Positions 20,802 to 31,500 of a stretch of 64,000 bases of DNA are shown piece after piece. The position numbers and the translations under genes were made by a program. This DNA comes from Pyropia haitanensis (taxonomy: Eukaryota > Rhodophyta > Bangiophyceae > Bangiales > Bangiaceae): assembly GCA_008729055.1 (NCBI GenBank), contig SDUX01000003.1, forward strand, positions 62,001-126,000, written 5' to 3'. Position 1 is the first letter of the stretch, and every line of letters begins with the position of its first letter. The notes below the pieces were generated by a model. It worked only from the letters and a program-made list of their open reading frames with translations. It was not told the origin of the DNA and did not search any database.

Positions 20802-22348
20802 ATGGCGTCCCGTGGCGGCGCGTCGTCCAGCCGCCGCAGCAGCGTCGACGTGTACGACTCGGTGCTGCACTCGCCGTCGCACCCGTCGTCGGCGCTGACG
20901 GCGGGCCGCGGCGGCGGTGGCGGCGGCTCTGCCCGGGGGGACCCGCTCTTGACAGACTGGCATGGCAGCGGCGGCGGCGGCGGTGGCGTCGGTGGTGGTG
21001 GCGGCGGCGGCGGCAGTGGCGGCGGCGGTGGGGGGGTGTCGGCGGCGGCGGTGGCGTCGGTGGCGGCGGCAGCGGCGGCGGCGGCGGCGTTGCAGCCAGT
21101 GGCGGCAGGGGCGCCGCCACGGCGGCGGTGCCGAGCGTGCCGCCGCCGCCGTCGCGCAACGTGGACGCGCCGGTGCGGTGGCGGCTGGAGGCGGCCGCCC
21201 CGCCGCTGCCCGTCCTCACCGTCCGCGTGCCGGTCGCCGCCGCGGACGCGGCGGCCGCGGCGCGGGTGGTGCTGCTGGGGGGCGGGGGGGGGGGGTGGGG
21301 GGGGGGGGGGGTGGCCACCTGGCGTGCCGGCCGGTCGCGACGACGCTGCTGCTGCCCAACCTGCTGGATATGGACCAGTACGGCCGCCATCCGGGGGGGG
21401 GCGCCGCCGCGGCCGCCGCCGCCAACGACGCGGACGCGGCTGCTGCTGCTGCTGCCGTGGCGGCCGCCGCGGCCGACGGCGGCGGCCCTGACGGGCCGTG
21501 CCTGTCGGCGGCCGACGCGGCGCTGCTGCTGGCGGCCGCGTCGGCGGGCGGTGGGGGGGGGGGGGGGGCGGGGAGCGGGGGGGGGGGGGGGGCAAGGCGG
21601 CCGGCCGTGGCGTCGGCGGGGGGGCGTCAGCGGGGGGGGCGCCACGCCACGCCGACCGCGGCGGCGGCCGGCCGGGGCTGCTGCCGGGGGGTGCGCCGGC
21701 GGGCGTCCCGCCGCGGGGCGCCGCGTCGGCCGGGCGCCACGTCAATGGCGCGTCTGACGCGGTAGCGGCGGTGGCCCGTAGCGGCGGTGGCGGCAGCGGT
21801 GGTGGTGGGGGTGGCGGTGGCGGTGGCGGGTCCGCTGGGGGGGCGGGCCGGCCGGCCGGCCGCCCCGTCGCGGCGTCGCGCCACAACGTGGCGGTGCTGC
21901 CGTGGATGCGGCGGCTCGCGTACGATGAGTTTACATCGTCCGCGCCGACGGCGGGCGTGACGCCTGGCGGGTCCGCGGTCGGCGCGGCCGGCGGCGGCGG
22001 CCACGCCAAGGCCGACGGCGGCTCGGCGGGCAGCGGCGGCGGCGGCGCTGCCGCCGTCGCCGCCGCCGGCACCGCTGCCGGTGGCGGTGGCGGCCTCGAC
22101 GGCGGCGGCGGCACGCCGACCGAGCGCCGCGTCGCAGAGGTGGAGGCCCAGTTTGCCGCCGCCAGCCGCGCGCGGGCCGACTGGCCCGCCCTCCGCCACC
22201 CGCACCCACACAAGCGCCGCCTGACGGCGGTGCACGTGGCGCCGGTGCTGCCGCACTTTGGCGCCGCCGGCGTGGCGGTCCGCTCCGTCGAGTTTACCGA
22301 CGCGTCCCCGGCGACGGAGCTGCGGGCAGAGGCGGCGGCTGTGGCCGG

Positions 22349-22408
<60 letters not shown>

Positions 22409-22920
22409 GGGGGGGGGGGGGGGGGGACGACGGGGAGGTGGAGCGGCGGCTGGGCCAGGCGGTGCTGTCCCGCGATGCGCGCACCGGTGCCTACATCCTG
22501 TACGTGCCCGACGGTGCCGACGCCAGGGCGGCGGCGGCAGACCGGGACGGCTCGGACGGGGAGGGCGCCGACGGGGAGCCGACGCGGCTCCGCGCGGTGC
22601 GGGCGTACGACCCCAAGGGGCTGACCCGCGGGGCGGTCGGCCGCAAGCCGACCGGCGACGAGCCCGCACCGCAGACGCTGCTCGTCGTCCGCGGCGCCGT
22701 TCGCGTGGCGGCCTACGTGCCGGTGCGGGCGCGGCGGACGCTGACGCGGCGGCCCAAGGCGGTGGACGAGGGGGGGGGCTGGCCGCCCATCCGGCTGACG
22801 CGCAAGCGCCGGCGGGCGGGGGGGGAGGGGGGGGTCCACGCCGCCGTGGGCGCCCTCCTCGAGCCAGACCTGTCGGCGGCGGCGGACCTGGACGCGGTGC
22901 GGATGCTCGAGGACGACTAA
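20802..22920 (+). CDS. PAF1: PAF1-like subunit of the RNA polymerase II Paf1 complex
   Basis: Pieces in order match PAF1: NVDAPVRWRLEAAAPPLPVL (about 21160), LLLPNLLDMDQYG with LSAADAALL (21349-21530, compare DLINPDTY...DPADEKLL), NVAVLPWMRRLAYDEFT (21888-21940, compare VPWLRKTEYIS), the Arg-Val-Ala-Glu-Val-Glu-Ala-Gln-Phe helix, VHVAPVLPHF with VRSVEFTDASP (22230-22310), and VLSRDARTGAYILYVPDG through an Arg/Lys-rich barrel-like end. It acts in nuclear transcription elongation and histone modification. The pieces occupy three frames. Switches fall at G runs near 21027-21036, 21270-21312, 21549-21593 and 22405-22428, where no GT-AG intron is possible in at least the second, so run-length errors are likely. 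The ATG at 20802 is provisional. Confidence 0.68.
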
Positions 22921-23719
22921 ATTTAGGGCTGGGGGGGGGAGGGGGGGTGGGGGCGGGGAGGAGAAGGGGTGGGGGGATGGAGGTGGGGTGGGGGGGGAGG
23001 TGTCCCAGGTGCCATGACCGGGGGGCAGGCTGCCCTGCAGTGTCTAGCGAGCGGCGGTGCTCCATATACATGGCTGTTCTTGTCCGTGGGCGGCGCAAAC
23101 GCGCATTGCGTCCCCCTCCTCCCCTCTACACTGTCGCACAACATGAAACACGAGTGCAGTGGGGCAGCAGCCGCGCGTCGGTGGCGGCGCGGCTGCTGTC
23201 CGTAGAGACACACGGGCCGCCGTACCAGGTCAGTGGCCGCGGCGCGGCGCACGGCAGCAGACGGCGCCGATGGGGGGATGTGGGTGGGACGACCGACGGG
23301 TCCAAAGCGAACGGCTGCGCGGGTTTTATTGCAACGAGACAAAGAGTGCCACTGGCAGAGGCGGCGGCGCCCGTACGAGGCGCCGCCGGCGACACCATCA
23401 AGCAAGTCAGAGACGGGTGAGAGATGGACGCAGGCGCACCGGAACCCGGGTGCGGGGAGGCACCCAACGAAAAGGACCGGTGCCACCGCACGCTGGCGGT
23501 GTGGAGAGGGTGTCGGCCAGCCCGAGCGCGCGCGGGTCGAAAAAAAAAAAAAAAAAAAAAACAAGAGTAAAGAGAGCAAGGCAAAAACAACAGACACGCA
23601 AGTCGGGCGAGCGCGCGCGCGCCGCCACACGGCCGAGGGGAGAAGGAGGGTGGCCTTGCGGGCCCGATGCGCAGAGGCAGCTGGGGGCGAGGAGGAGCCG
23701 CGCTCCGCAGCGCCGCCCA
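22921..23719. other. Convergent 3' region of PAF1-like and pyrophosphatase genes
   Basis: G-rich sequence follows the PAF1 stop. A run of about 22 A (T on the pyrophosphatase strand) lies at 23540-23561. Open frames on both strands are shadows of composition. No separate gene is recognised. Confidence 0.65.
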
Positions 23720-26700
23720 TCAGGCGGCCGGCGCCGACCGGAGGGCCTCGAGCTTGGCCGAGTCCGAGTCCAAGCTCGGCAGCTGCATCGGGTTGTTGAC
23801 CGCGTCGAGCGCGGCGGGCCCGCCCGCCGCCCCAACCGCCACGTCCACCGCCGAGCCCGGCGCGGGGCTGTCGGCCAGCCGGGGGCCGTGCTCAAAGAAG
23901 GGCGACGTCGGCCCCCGCTGGCCGAGCGCCCGCGCGCTGACCAGCGGCGCCACCATGACCGGCTCGCCGCCGTCGGGCGGGTTGCGGAGCGCCGACTTTG
24001 TCAGCGGCCGCGACTGGTCCCGGGGGCCGCCGTCGCCCTCGTCGTCGCTGCTGCTCGTGTCGTCGCTGCTGCCATTGTCAAACTCGCTGCGCGCGAGCTT
24101 GGCCACCCGGCTCGAGTGCCACAGGTTCCACCCGCCAAAGAGGACGATAAAGGCGATCGTGGCCCCCAAGAGGATGGCCCCAATCCAGCCCCGCGGGTCA
24201 CGGCCAGGCTCCATGAGCGACACCGACACGAGCGACAGGGACACCATGATCTTGATGACTGCGCGGTGGTGTGGTGGAGAGGCAGAGCAGCGGGTGTGGA
24301 CGCGCGCACCACAGAGTGAAACAGGTAGGCACGAAACAGGACCACGAGGCAACCACCACAGAAAGGAAGTGGGACATGCCAGGCGGTTAGCAGACGCTCC
24401 AACAAAAAAAACACCAGCAGAGGAAAAACAGGGCGCGCCACGACACTCGCCACGGCCCCCACTCTGCCCCCAAGAACACCAACAGCGACGGGAAAACAAA
24501 AAAGAAAAAAAAAAGTCAACCAACGTACGGATATTCATCGACGGGCCGCTCGTGTCCTTGAACGGATCACCGACAGTGTCGCCCGCGACGGTTGCCTTGT
24601 GCCACTCTGAGCCCTTGGAGTGGTTCTTGCCAAAGAAGCCCGACTCGGTCAGCTTCTTTGCATTGTCCCACGCGCCGCCCGCGTTGGACATCATAATCCC
24701 GAGCATGTAGCCGCTGCCAATGGCGGCGAGCAGCAGCCCAATGAGGGCGCGCTGGCCAAAGCCAAACCCGACAATGAGGGGCGTGAGGATGGCGAGCGCG
24801 CCCGGGATGACCATCTCAATGATGGCCGACCGCGTCGAGATGTTGACGCACCGGACGTGCTCGGGGCGGACGCCCGGCGCGCCCTCGCGGAGGCCCGGGA
24901 TGTCCCGGAACTGGCGGCGGACCTCGACAATCATGGCCTGCGCGGCGCGGCTGACCGCGAGCATCGTCAGGGCGCCGAAAAAGTAGGGCAGCATGATGCC
25001 GATAAAGACCGACACGACCACGTAAATGTCCACCAGGGACACCACGTCCGCGTCGCTCACGTGGGCGGTGCCGAGGATGAGGCTCAGCGCGTCGGGCGCC
25101 AGCCCCGAATCCTGCACCAGCGCCGTCAGCAGCGCGTACGCGGTGAGGACGGCCGAGCCGTTGGAGAAGCCCTTGCCCGTCGCGGCGGTCGTGTTGCCCA
25201 GCGCGTCCAGCGCGTCCGTGTTGTCCCGCACGGCGGCGGGCATCTCGGCCATCTCGGCAATGCCGCCCGCATTGTCCGCGACGGGGCCGTACGCGTCGGT
25301 GGCCATCGTCACCCCCAGCGTCGACAGCATGCCCACCGCCGAAAGCGCAATGCCGTACGTGCCAAACAGCTCGTACGTGCCGAGGATGACGGCGCCGACC
25401 AGCAGCAGCGGGATGACCACCGACAGCATGCCGACGCCGAGGCCCTGGATGACCACCGCGCCCGCCCCGTACTCGCCCGCCCCCGCAATGCCAATCGTCG
25501 GCCCGTACGAGCCGGCGGTAAAGTACTCGGTGAGGGCGCCAATGAGGATGCCCAGCACCAGCCCGAGGACGATGCACAGGAAGAGGCGCCACGGCACCTC
25601 GTTGGCGCCCGGGAACTGGTAAAACAGCGAGTCAAACGGCTTGTAGTGGTCATTGACCAGCTGCAGGAACTCGTTGGTCGCCAGCGGCGACGAGATGGGC
25701 GGGCACGTTGCGCCCGCGACGCGCATGTAGCGGGGGAGGGTGGCCTCGCCAAAGCCGGGGGCCTCGGCAAACGCCGACGGCGACCCAAAGAGGCACCAGC
25801 AGAGCACCGCGGCGAGGCCGACAATCAGCACCGACGACGCGTAAATGTTGATGCGCAGCGACGTCAGGAGCGACTCCATAATCTTGCCCTTGTCCGTCTC
25901 GGTCGACAGCTTGGGCGACACCCACACGTACAGCGTGCCGAGGATGCCGACGACGACGCCCGCGGCGGCGAGCATAAACGGCAGCGCCACAAAGATCGAG
26001 TTGCTCTGCCACACGGTCAGCGACGGGTACGCGTCGGCGACCGCCTGCGTGCACAGCTGCCGCGCGAGGGACAGCTTGATGCCAAACGCGTCGCGGTACA
26101 CGCACTCATTGTCGAGCGCCAGGTGGTTGTACACGCACATGGCCGTCGGGGAGGCCAGAAAGTAGGGCAGCGACGCGCCGAGGATGGCCGTCGCGACCAG
26201 CGAGCCGACGTACGACTCAAACAGGTCGGCGCCCATGCCCGCCACGTCGCCCACATTGTCGCCCACATTGTCGGCAATCGTCGCCGGGTTGCGCGGGTCG
26301 TCCTCGGGGATGTTGGCCTCGACCTTGCCGACGAGGTCGGCGCCCACGTCGGCCGCCTTGGTGTAGATCCCCCCGCCGACGCGCGCAAACAGCGCAATCG
26401 TCGACGCGCCCGCCGAGAAGCCCGCCAGCGCGCGGACGTCGCGGAAGAGCAGAAACACAAACGACAGGCCCGACAGGCCAATGGCGACAACGGAGAGGCC
26501 CATGACGGCGCCCGCACGAAAGGCAACGTTGAGGCCCTCAGACAGCCCCTTTTGCGCCGCCGCCGCCGTCCGCACATTCCCGCGGGTGGCGATGCTCATG
26601 CCGAGGTAGCCGGTCGCCGCGGACAGCACCGCGCCAATGGCGTAGCAGCCCGCGGCGGGCCAGTTGAGCGCGAAACCAATGAGGATAAACAGGACCACCA

Positions 26701-27128
26701 CCAGCACCGACAGGTAGAGGTACTCGGTAAAGAGGAACGCGACCGACCCCTCCCGGATGTACGTGGCAATCTCCACCATCCGGTCCGTGCCCACGTCCTG
26801 CCGCAGCACCGAAAAGGCGTAATAGGCGAGCACCGCCATGCCCAGGATGCCCGCCGTCAGCGCGCCCCACACGTACTGAAACGGCACCAGCGACGGGACG
26901 GTGCGAAAGGTGTAGCGGTCGCCGCCAATGTCCGGCACGGTGCACAGGTCGCCAATGCGGCAGCTAATGATGAGGCCGAGGAGGACGGCCAGCGCGACAA
27001 AGGTGGCGCCAAAGAGCGTCACCACCGCGAGCAGCGGGATGGACGTCTTGGCCACGTCCTTGACCATCGCCGGGTTCACATCCGCCGCGGGCGGCAGCCC
27101 CCCCTCCACGCCGCCAACCCCATCCCGC

Positions 27129-27163
<35 letters not shown>

Positions 27164-27277
27164 CCCACCCCCACCACCCCCACCCGCCGCGATTTCCGCG
27201 TCCGCCACGCCCGGCGTCAGCGGCAGGTCACCGACGGTGCGGAGCTCGTAGCCCTCATACTGCTTGGTCGTCGCCAT
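23720..27277 (-). CDS. Membrane H+-translocating pyrophosphatase, K+-dependent type
   Basis: Exon 1 is 27277-24529, exon 2 is 24258-23720, total 1095 residues. It couples pyrophosphate hydrolysis to proton pumping across vacuolar or similar acidic membranes. The catalytic motif [11 protein letters not shown] (about 310-320) and [46 protein letters not shown] and NILIKIM are all present. About 15 or more hydrophobic helices are evident. Ala and Gly in GNTTAATG mark the K+-stimulated class (type II has GNTTKAT). It is longer than the usual about 760 residues. A poly-Gly run of about 19 follows residue 31, before the first helix. The C-terminus continues about 120 residues past the normal end, with an extra hydrophobic stretch ([20 protein letters not shown]) and an acidic Ser/Asp tract. 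The start ATG at 27277 precedes [12 protein letters not shown]. Confidence 0.95.
24259..24528 (-). other. Intron of the pyrophosphatase gene (270 bp)
   Basis: On the minus strand the donor is ATCC|GTACGTTGG (intron starts at 24528) and the acceptor CGCGCAG|TCATCAAG (intron ends at 24259). It splits an Ile-Leu junction in phase 1 and restores SGPSMNI-LIKIM, a block conserved throughout the family. Confidence 0.92.
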
Positions 27278-27303
27278 CACGCACGCCGCGCGACGCACCG
27301 GCC

Positions 27304-27371
<68 letters not shown>

Positions 27372-28039
27372 TGCGGCCACGCGCGCGACCGCGCGGTACG
27401 GGGCTCTCCCCTCAGCGCCTCGCGCAGAGCAAGCGAGAGGGGGAGGGGGCGGGTGGAAGGGCGGGAAGGGGGGGGAGGAGGAGGGGGGGGGGGGGGCGAC
27501 GGACAAGGACGCCGACGCGGGCGGTGCAGGTGGGCGGACCGCCGCGAGAACAGCGGGGCGGCGGAGGAGCGGGTGGGGCGAGTGGGGAGGAGGGGGGGGG
27601 GGGGGGGGGCGGCGGGGGACGTGACGCCCGCGACGGCCACGCGCAGTCGCCAACGAGGCGGCGGCGGCAGTCCGGCGGGCGCGCGGCGGCGGGCCTCTTG
27701 TATCCCCCCCCCCCCCCCCCCCCGACCCCCCACGGGGGGCAGACGCGGGAGCGGCGGCGGCCGGTCCCCCCCCCCCCCCCTCCCGCCCCCCCCCCCCCCC
27801 CCGCGCGGCGGGCGCGTCGCGGCGCCAGCGCTGCCGCCGCCGCCGCGCGGCGGCGGCGGCCGGCGGGACCGTTTGCGCACACGTTTGGGCCGCGCGGGCC
27901 GGGGCGGGCGGGCGGAGCGCGGGGGTGCGGGGACCTCCCCCCCCCCCCCCACCACCGCCGGCGCATCCCCCCCGCCGGTGGGGGCGTCGAGCCTCGCGAC
28001 GCCGCGGCGGCCGCGGCCGGTGGTGGCGGTGGCGGCCGC

Positions 28040-28071
<32 letters not shown>

Positions 28072-28325
28072 GCACGCGCCCGCGCAGCGTGGCGGCGTCG
28101 GGTGGGGCCGACGGAAAAAAAAAAAAAAAAAAGAGGGAAAAAAAAATAATAAAAAAGGGCAGGCGGGGACAGGGGGGGGGGTTGGGGGTGGGGGGGGGGG
28201 GGGGGGGGCGGGCGGCTACCCCGCCGGCCGGTGACCACGGCTGCCCACACCAGGTCGGCTTGGTGTCTCGGTCTGGGCTTGGCCACCGGGGGGAGGTGGG
28301 GGGTGGGGGGTGTGCCGCGCGCCGC

Positions 28326-28357
<32 letters not shown>

Positions 28358-28824
28358 CAAGCGTCGTGGCCACGGCGGCGGGGCGGGGCGCGCCCCCGCC
28401 ACGGCCGCGCGTGGCGCGTGGCGGGAAGACCCGGGGGGGGGGGGGGCGGGAGGCGAGGGCGGCGCGCCACGGCCGCGGGGGTGGGGGGGGGGGGGGGGGT
28501 ACGGCGCCCGCCAAGTGGAGGGGGTGGGGGGGGGGGGGGTGCGGCAGCGGTGGCCGCGGCGTCCGCCCTCCCACCGAGCCCGCGTCGCCAAGCGTGGGGG
28601 GGGGGGGTCCAACCGTCCTATGGACAGGGGGGAGGGGGGAGGGAGGGGGGGGTGGGGGGGGGGGAGCCCCCGAAAAACCGTCGCTCCCACCCCGCCCGGC
28701 GGCCGGGCGTGGCAGGCGCCGCCGGCCGCCGTTGGGGTGCCCAGAGGGGGCGGGGGGGGGGGGGGGGGGGCAGCCGCACCGGCGAGCCGCCCAGATCCAC
28801 GCGCCGCGCGGCCGACGACACGCC

Positions 28825-28862
<38 letters not shown>

Positions 28863-29580
28863 CGCCGCCGCCGCGGGGCGGGGCGCGGGAGCCCACCCGC
28901 GCGCGCACCCACGGGGGCGCGCCGCGGCGGCGGCGGTGGTGTGGCAGGTGCCGTTGTGGGTGGTGGTGCGTTTGGGTTGTGTGGGGGGTGGTTGGGGGGG
29001 GAGGGGGGGGCAGACCCGTACCGACAAACCGCCCTGGCGGGGTGGGTGTAAACGGGTGGCACGCGGCGGTGGCCACCCCCGCCGCCGGCCACCGACGGCC
29101 ACAGCCGTGGGAGGCGGCGCGTCCACAACGGGCAAGGCGGGGTCTCTCGTGAGCGCACTCCCCACCCCGCCCGCGGCGGGCGCGTCCGCCCCTCACCCCG
29201 ACAGTGGCCGGCCGCCTGACGGCGGCCACGGGGCCCGTTCACCCGGCGCGGGGGGGTTTGGGGGGAGGGGGGGGAGGGGGGGGCGGCGGCACAAAAAAAA
29301 AAAAAAAAAAATAGCGCAACAAACAACACACGGTGATCGCGTCTGCGGGGGGGGGGCGCCAGCGCCGACGCCAACCCACCCGCGCAACTGTAGCAGGGCC
29401 AGGCAGGGGGGGTTACGTACCCCGACCGCCCTTTGCCGCTGCCGCCGCCGCCGCGTGGAGTGCGCCGCCGACGCGGCGGCAGCACGCCCGTCGCAACGGC
29501 AGAGCGGGGCGGGGGTGTCGTGGAGGGAAGGGGGGCGGGCGGGAGCCGCCGCCCTCCTCTGCGGGAGACCTAGCTAGGCC
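27278..29580. other. Leader/upstream region of the pyrophosphatase: (GCC)n, G/C runs, A tracts
   Basis: There is a nearly pure (GCC)n tract at about 27295-27372, C runs at 27700-27723 and 27770-27800, many G runs of 9-20 between 27470 and 29280, (CGG)n at about 28823-28863, and A runs of 18-19 at 28115-28132 and 29293-29311. Both strands are almost free of stops, so long frames are meaningless. It probably includes the promoter and 5' untranslated part of the pyrophosphatase gene. No other gene is supported. Confidence 0.6.
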
Positions 29581-30613
29581 CGCACCCCACCCACGCGCGC
29601 CCAGTCGGATGAGATTGAGATTGACGACGCTTCCCAGGCTGGCGTGTCGGTGCACCGGTACGTGCAGGGGGAGATCCACCCTGGGCGGACCGCGACCGCG
29701 CGCGCGGGCGCGCGAGGCGCGTCACCGGGTGCGGCGGTGCAGACGGAAAACGCCAGAGGCCTGTCCAAATTGTGATGGAGCCCCCCCGCGAGGGGAGGAC
29801 AGCCAGCGGCGGAGGCACGCGCGTCGACGCGCAGATTGGGGATTCGAATCGCATGCGAGATTACCCACTGCATCCCCTCCCCGTTGTGTCTGGTAGCGCC
29901 ACTGCTCAGGACACAGACACGGGTGAGAGTCGGCCATCTCCCGCCGTCACCCGTATTTACAGAACAAGAGCATACGTACCTGTCCGTCACTCAGCCCATG
30001 GTGCCAACACCGCCAGGCATCAAAGCGCAACACCACCAGGCACGAAAGAGCAACACCACGCACCAAGGTGCCTTCCTCTACCCATCTTGCTTCTAGTACG
30101 CCAAAAAGCGCGGTGTGCATCTCTTGCGTGTTGGCGGGAGAGGGCTTGGCCAAGAGAGAGGCAGCAGGAAACAGCTGAGTTCGAGCCCCCACTCCCATCG
30201 TCACCAGAAAGATAGCAACCGGGCACCACCAGGGGCTCAGCTATACCTCTGCGTCCCTGTGCTTTTTTGGGCATATGAATAGCCTGCTGCCGGTACCCAG
30301 ACATGCTCCAAGGGACGGCTGTGTTTGAACACTCTCAGACCCCTCACTCCCTGCGTGTGGCTTTTGTAGGCCCTCTTTCTGGACTGTGGCCGGAGCTTTC
30401 TTTAGTGTTTTGTGGTTAGTCTTTGGCAAAGTGGACTTCTGGTCCGTCGCCACGCTTCACCTCGAACAGAAGCGTCTCGAGCAGGGCTACGCAGTGACAC
30501 AAAGAACGACGGTGGTGAGAGACCAACAGCATCTTCACAGCGCGCTACACAACGTGCTGCACTGCGCCATGCTGATGGTCGCAAGCCGATCGCGAGCACA
30601 CACAAACGTCATT
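29581..30613. other. No confirmed gene
   Basis: Composition drops towards 55-60% GC. A short plus frame at about 29584-29775 (QSDEIEIDDASQAGVSVHRY) looks protein-like but lacks a start and a recognisable family. The rest shows no motif. ATT at 30611-30613 is the target-site copy of the next element. Confidence 0.4.
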
Positions 30614-31187
30614 TGAGAGCTTCAGCAGGTACAGATCTCGTGAAAATCTCGTTATATGCTTGACACGTTTGCCACGTAGTCTCCGCATAACGAGATCTGG
30701 TAAGGAAAAAACCCTTATGTGGCCCCGCTTAACGAAGTGGATCTCGGTACGGAAAGGAGGACACGTGTTGTGCTGAGCAGCAATTGTCGGCTGCTAACGG
30801 CGCTGCGTCGCGCCCAGTCCAGCGACGCGCGGTAGATCGAATTGGCGAGGTCCGACGAGACACAATCGCCTCACGCTGCCTCCTCCGCCAGTGTGCCCGC
30901 CCAACGCCTCCGCACCACGCCTGTCTCCCGCTGCAGGACCTGTACTTCTGGGCGACGCAATGCATCCCTCGGCGGGCGACCGATCTGGGGCGGCTCCCCT
31001 CCGGCAGGGACGTGCTGTTCGCTCCACGTTTCGTGTCAATTACATCCACGCAACGTGCAGTTTTCCAAAACGAGATCTGGTACCTGCTGAAGGTCCCGCA
31101 GCCTCAGTTCTGGTAAGAAAACTCTGCTGCCACGCTACCGAGAAATTATCGATATCTCTTGCCAGATCCTTCCTGCTGAAGCTCTCT
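30614..31187. mobile_element. 574-bp terminal-inverted-repeat element, copy 2
   Basis: It has the same length and termini as 2712-3285 (TGAGAGCTTCAGCAGG; right end reversed AGAGAGCTTCAGCAGG), and about 90% identity by eye. It is flanked by ATT at 30611-30613 and 31188-31190. Its termini match each other better than those of copy 1, which suggests a younger insertion. An internal frame spanning roughly 30784-31116 ends in QDLYFWATQCIPRRATDLGR and QNEIWYLLKVPQPQFW. In copy 1 the same frame also ends in a stop, so it may be a captured fragment rather than a gene. The inverted match to the left end (CGAGATCTGGTACCTGCTGA) is at about 31071-31090. Confidence 0.88.
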
Positions 31188-31348
31188 ATTGTCGAAAAGC
31201 GTCTGCGACCGGGCCAGGAGGGCAAAAAAAAGGCCATCACAGAAGGTGAGACTGTCAAAACCACAAGCGCAGTCGCAAAGACCTGTCGATTTCCGCAGAT
31301 GTTGGCAGACGCGCAGGCTTCCACACTCGGTTTTCGCAAGCGCGCCGC

Positions 31349-31500
31349 GTCGTTCGCAGCCAATCAGCAACCGATTTTTGACAAGGTTTAGCCGGCACAG
31401 AGCAGGTTGCGACACTTGGCTGTTGGCAGGCGTGGGACGTCGTTCGCAGCCAAACAGCGACCGATTCTTGAGACGATTTAGCCGGCACAGCGCGGTCGAG
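31349..31500. repeat. 90-bp tandem duplication
   Basis: The block CGTTCGCAGCCAA...CAGC...CCGATT...TTTAGCCGGCACAG occurs at 31351 and again at 31441, the second copy ending near 31498. Divergence is about 15%. No coding sense; origin unknown. Confidence 0.8.

Noticed and set aside
21270..21312. Programmed frameshifting as an explanation for the PAF1 frame changes
   Set aside because: Several shifts in both directions at plain homopolymers, with no slippery heptamer or conserved structure, make run-length error more likely.
20468..23098. 876-codon minus-strand frame
   Set aside because: Antisense to the PAF1-like gene; Pro/Arg-rich with no motif, whereas the plus strand carries ordered PAF1 motifs.
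24620..28234. 1204-codon plus-strand frame
   Set aside because: Exact antisense shadow of the pyrophosphatase gene with no domain of its own.
27278..29485. N-terminal extension that would make the pyrophosphatase 1921 codons long
   Set aside because: The extension is Pro/Arg low complexity from (GCC)n and G runs, and the family N-terminus fits the ATG at 27277.
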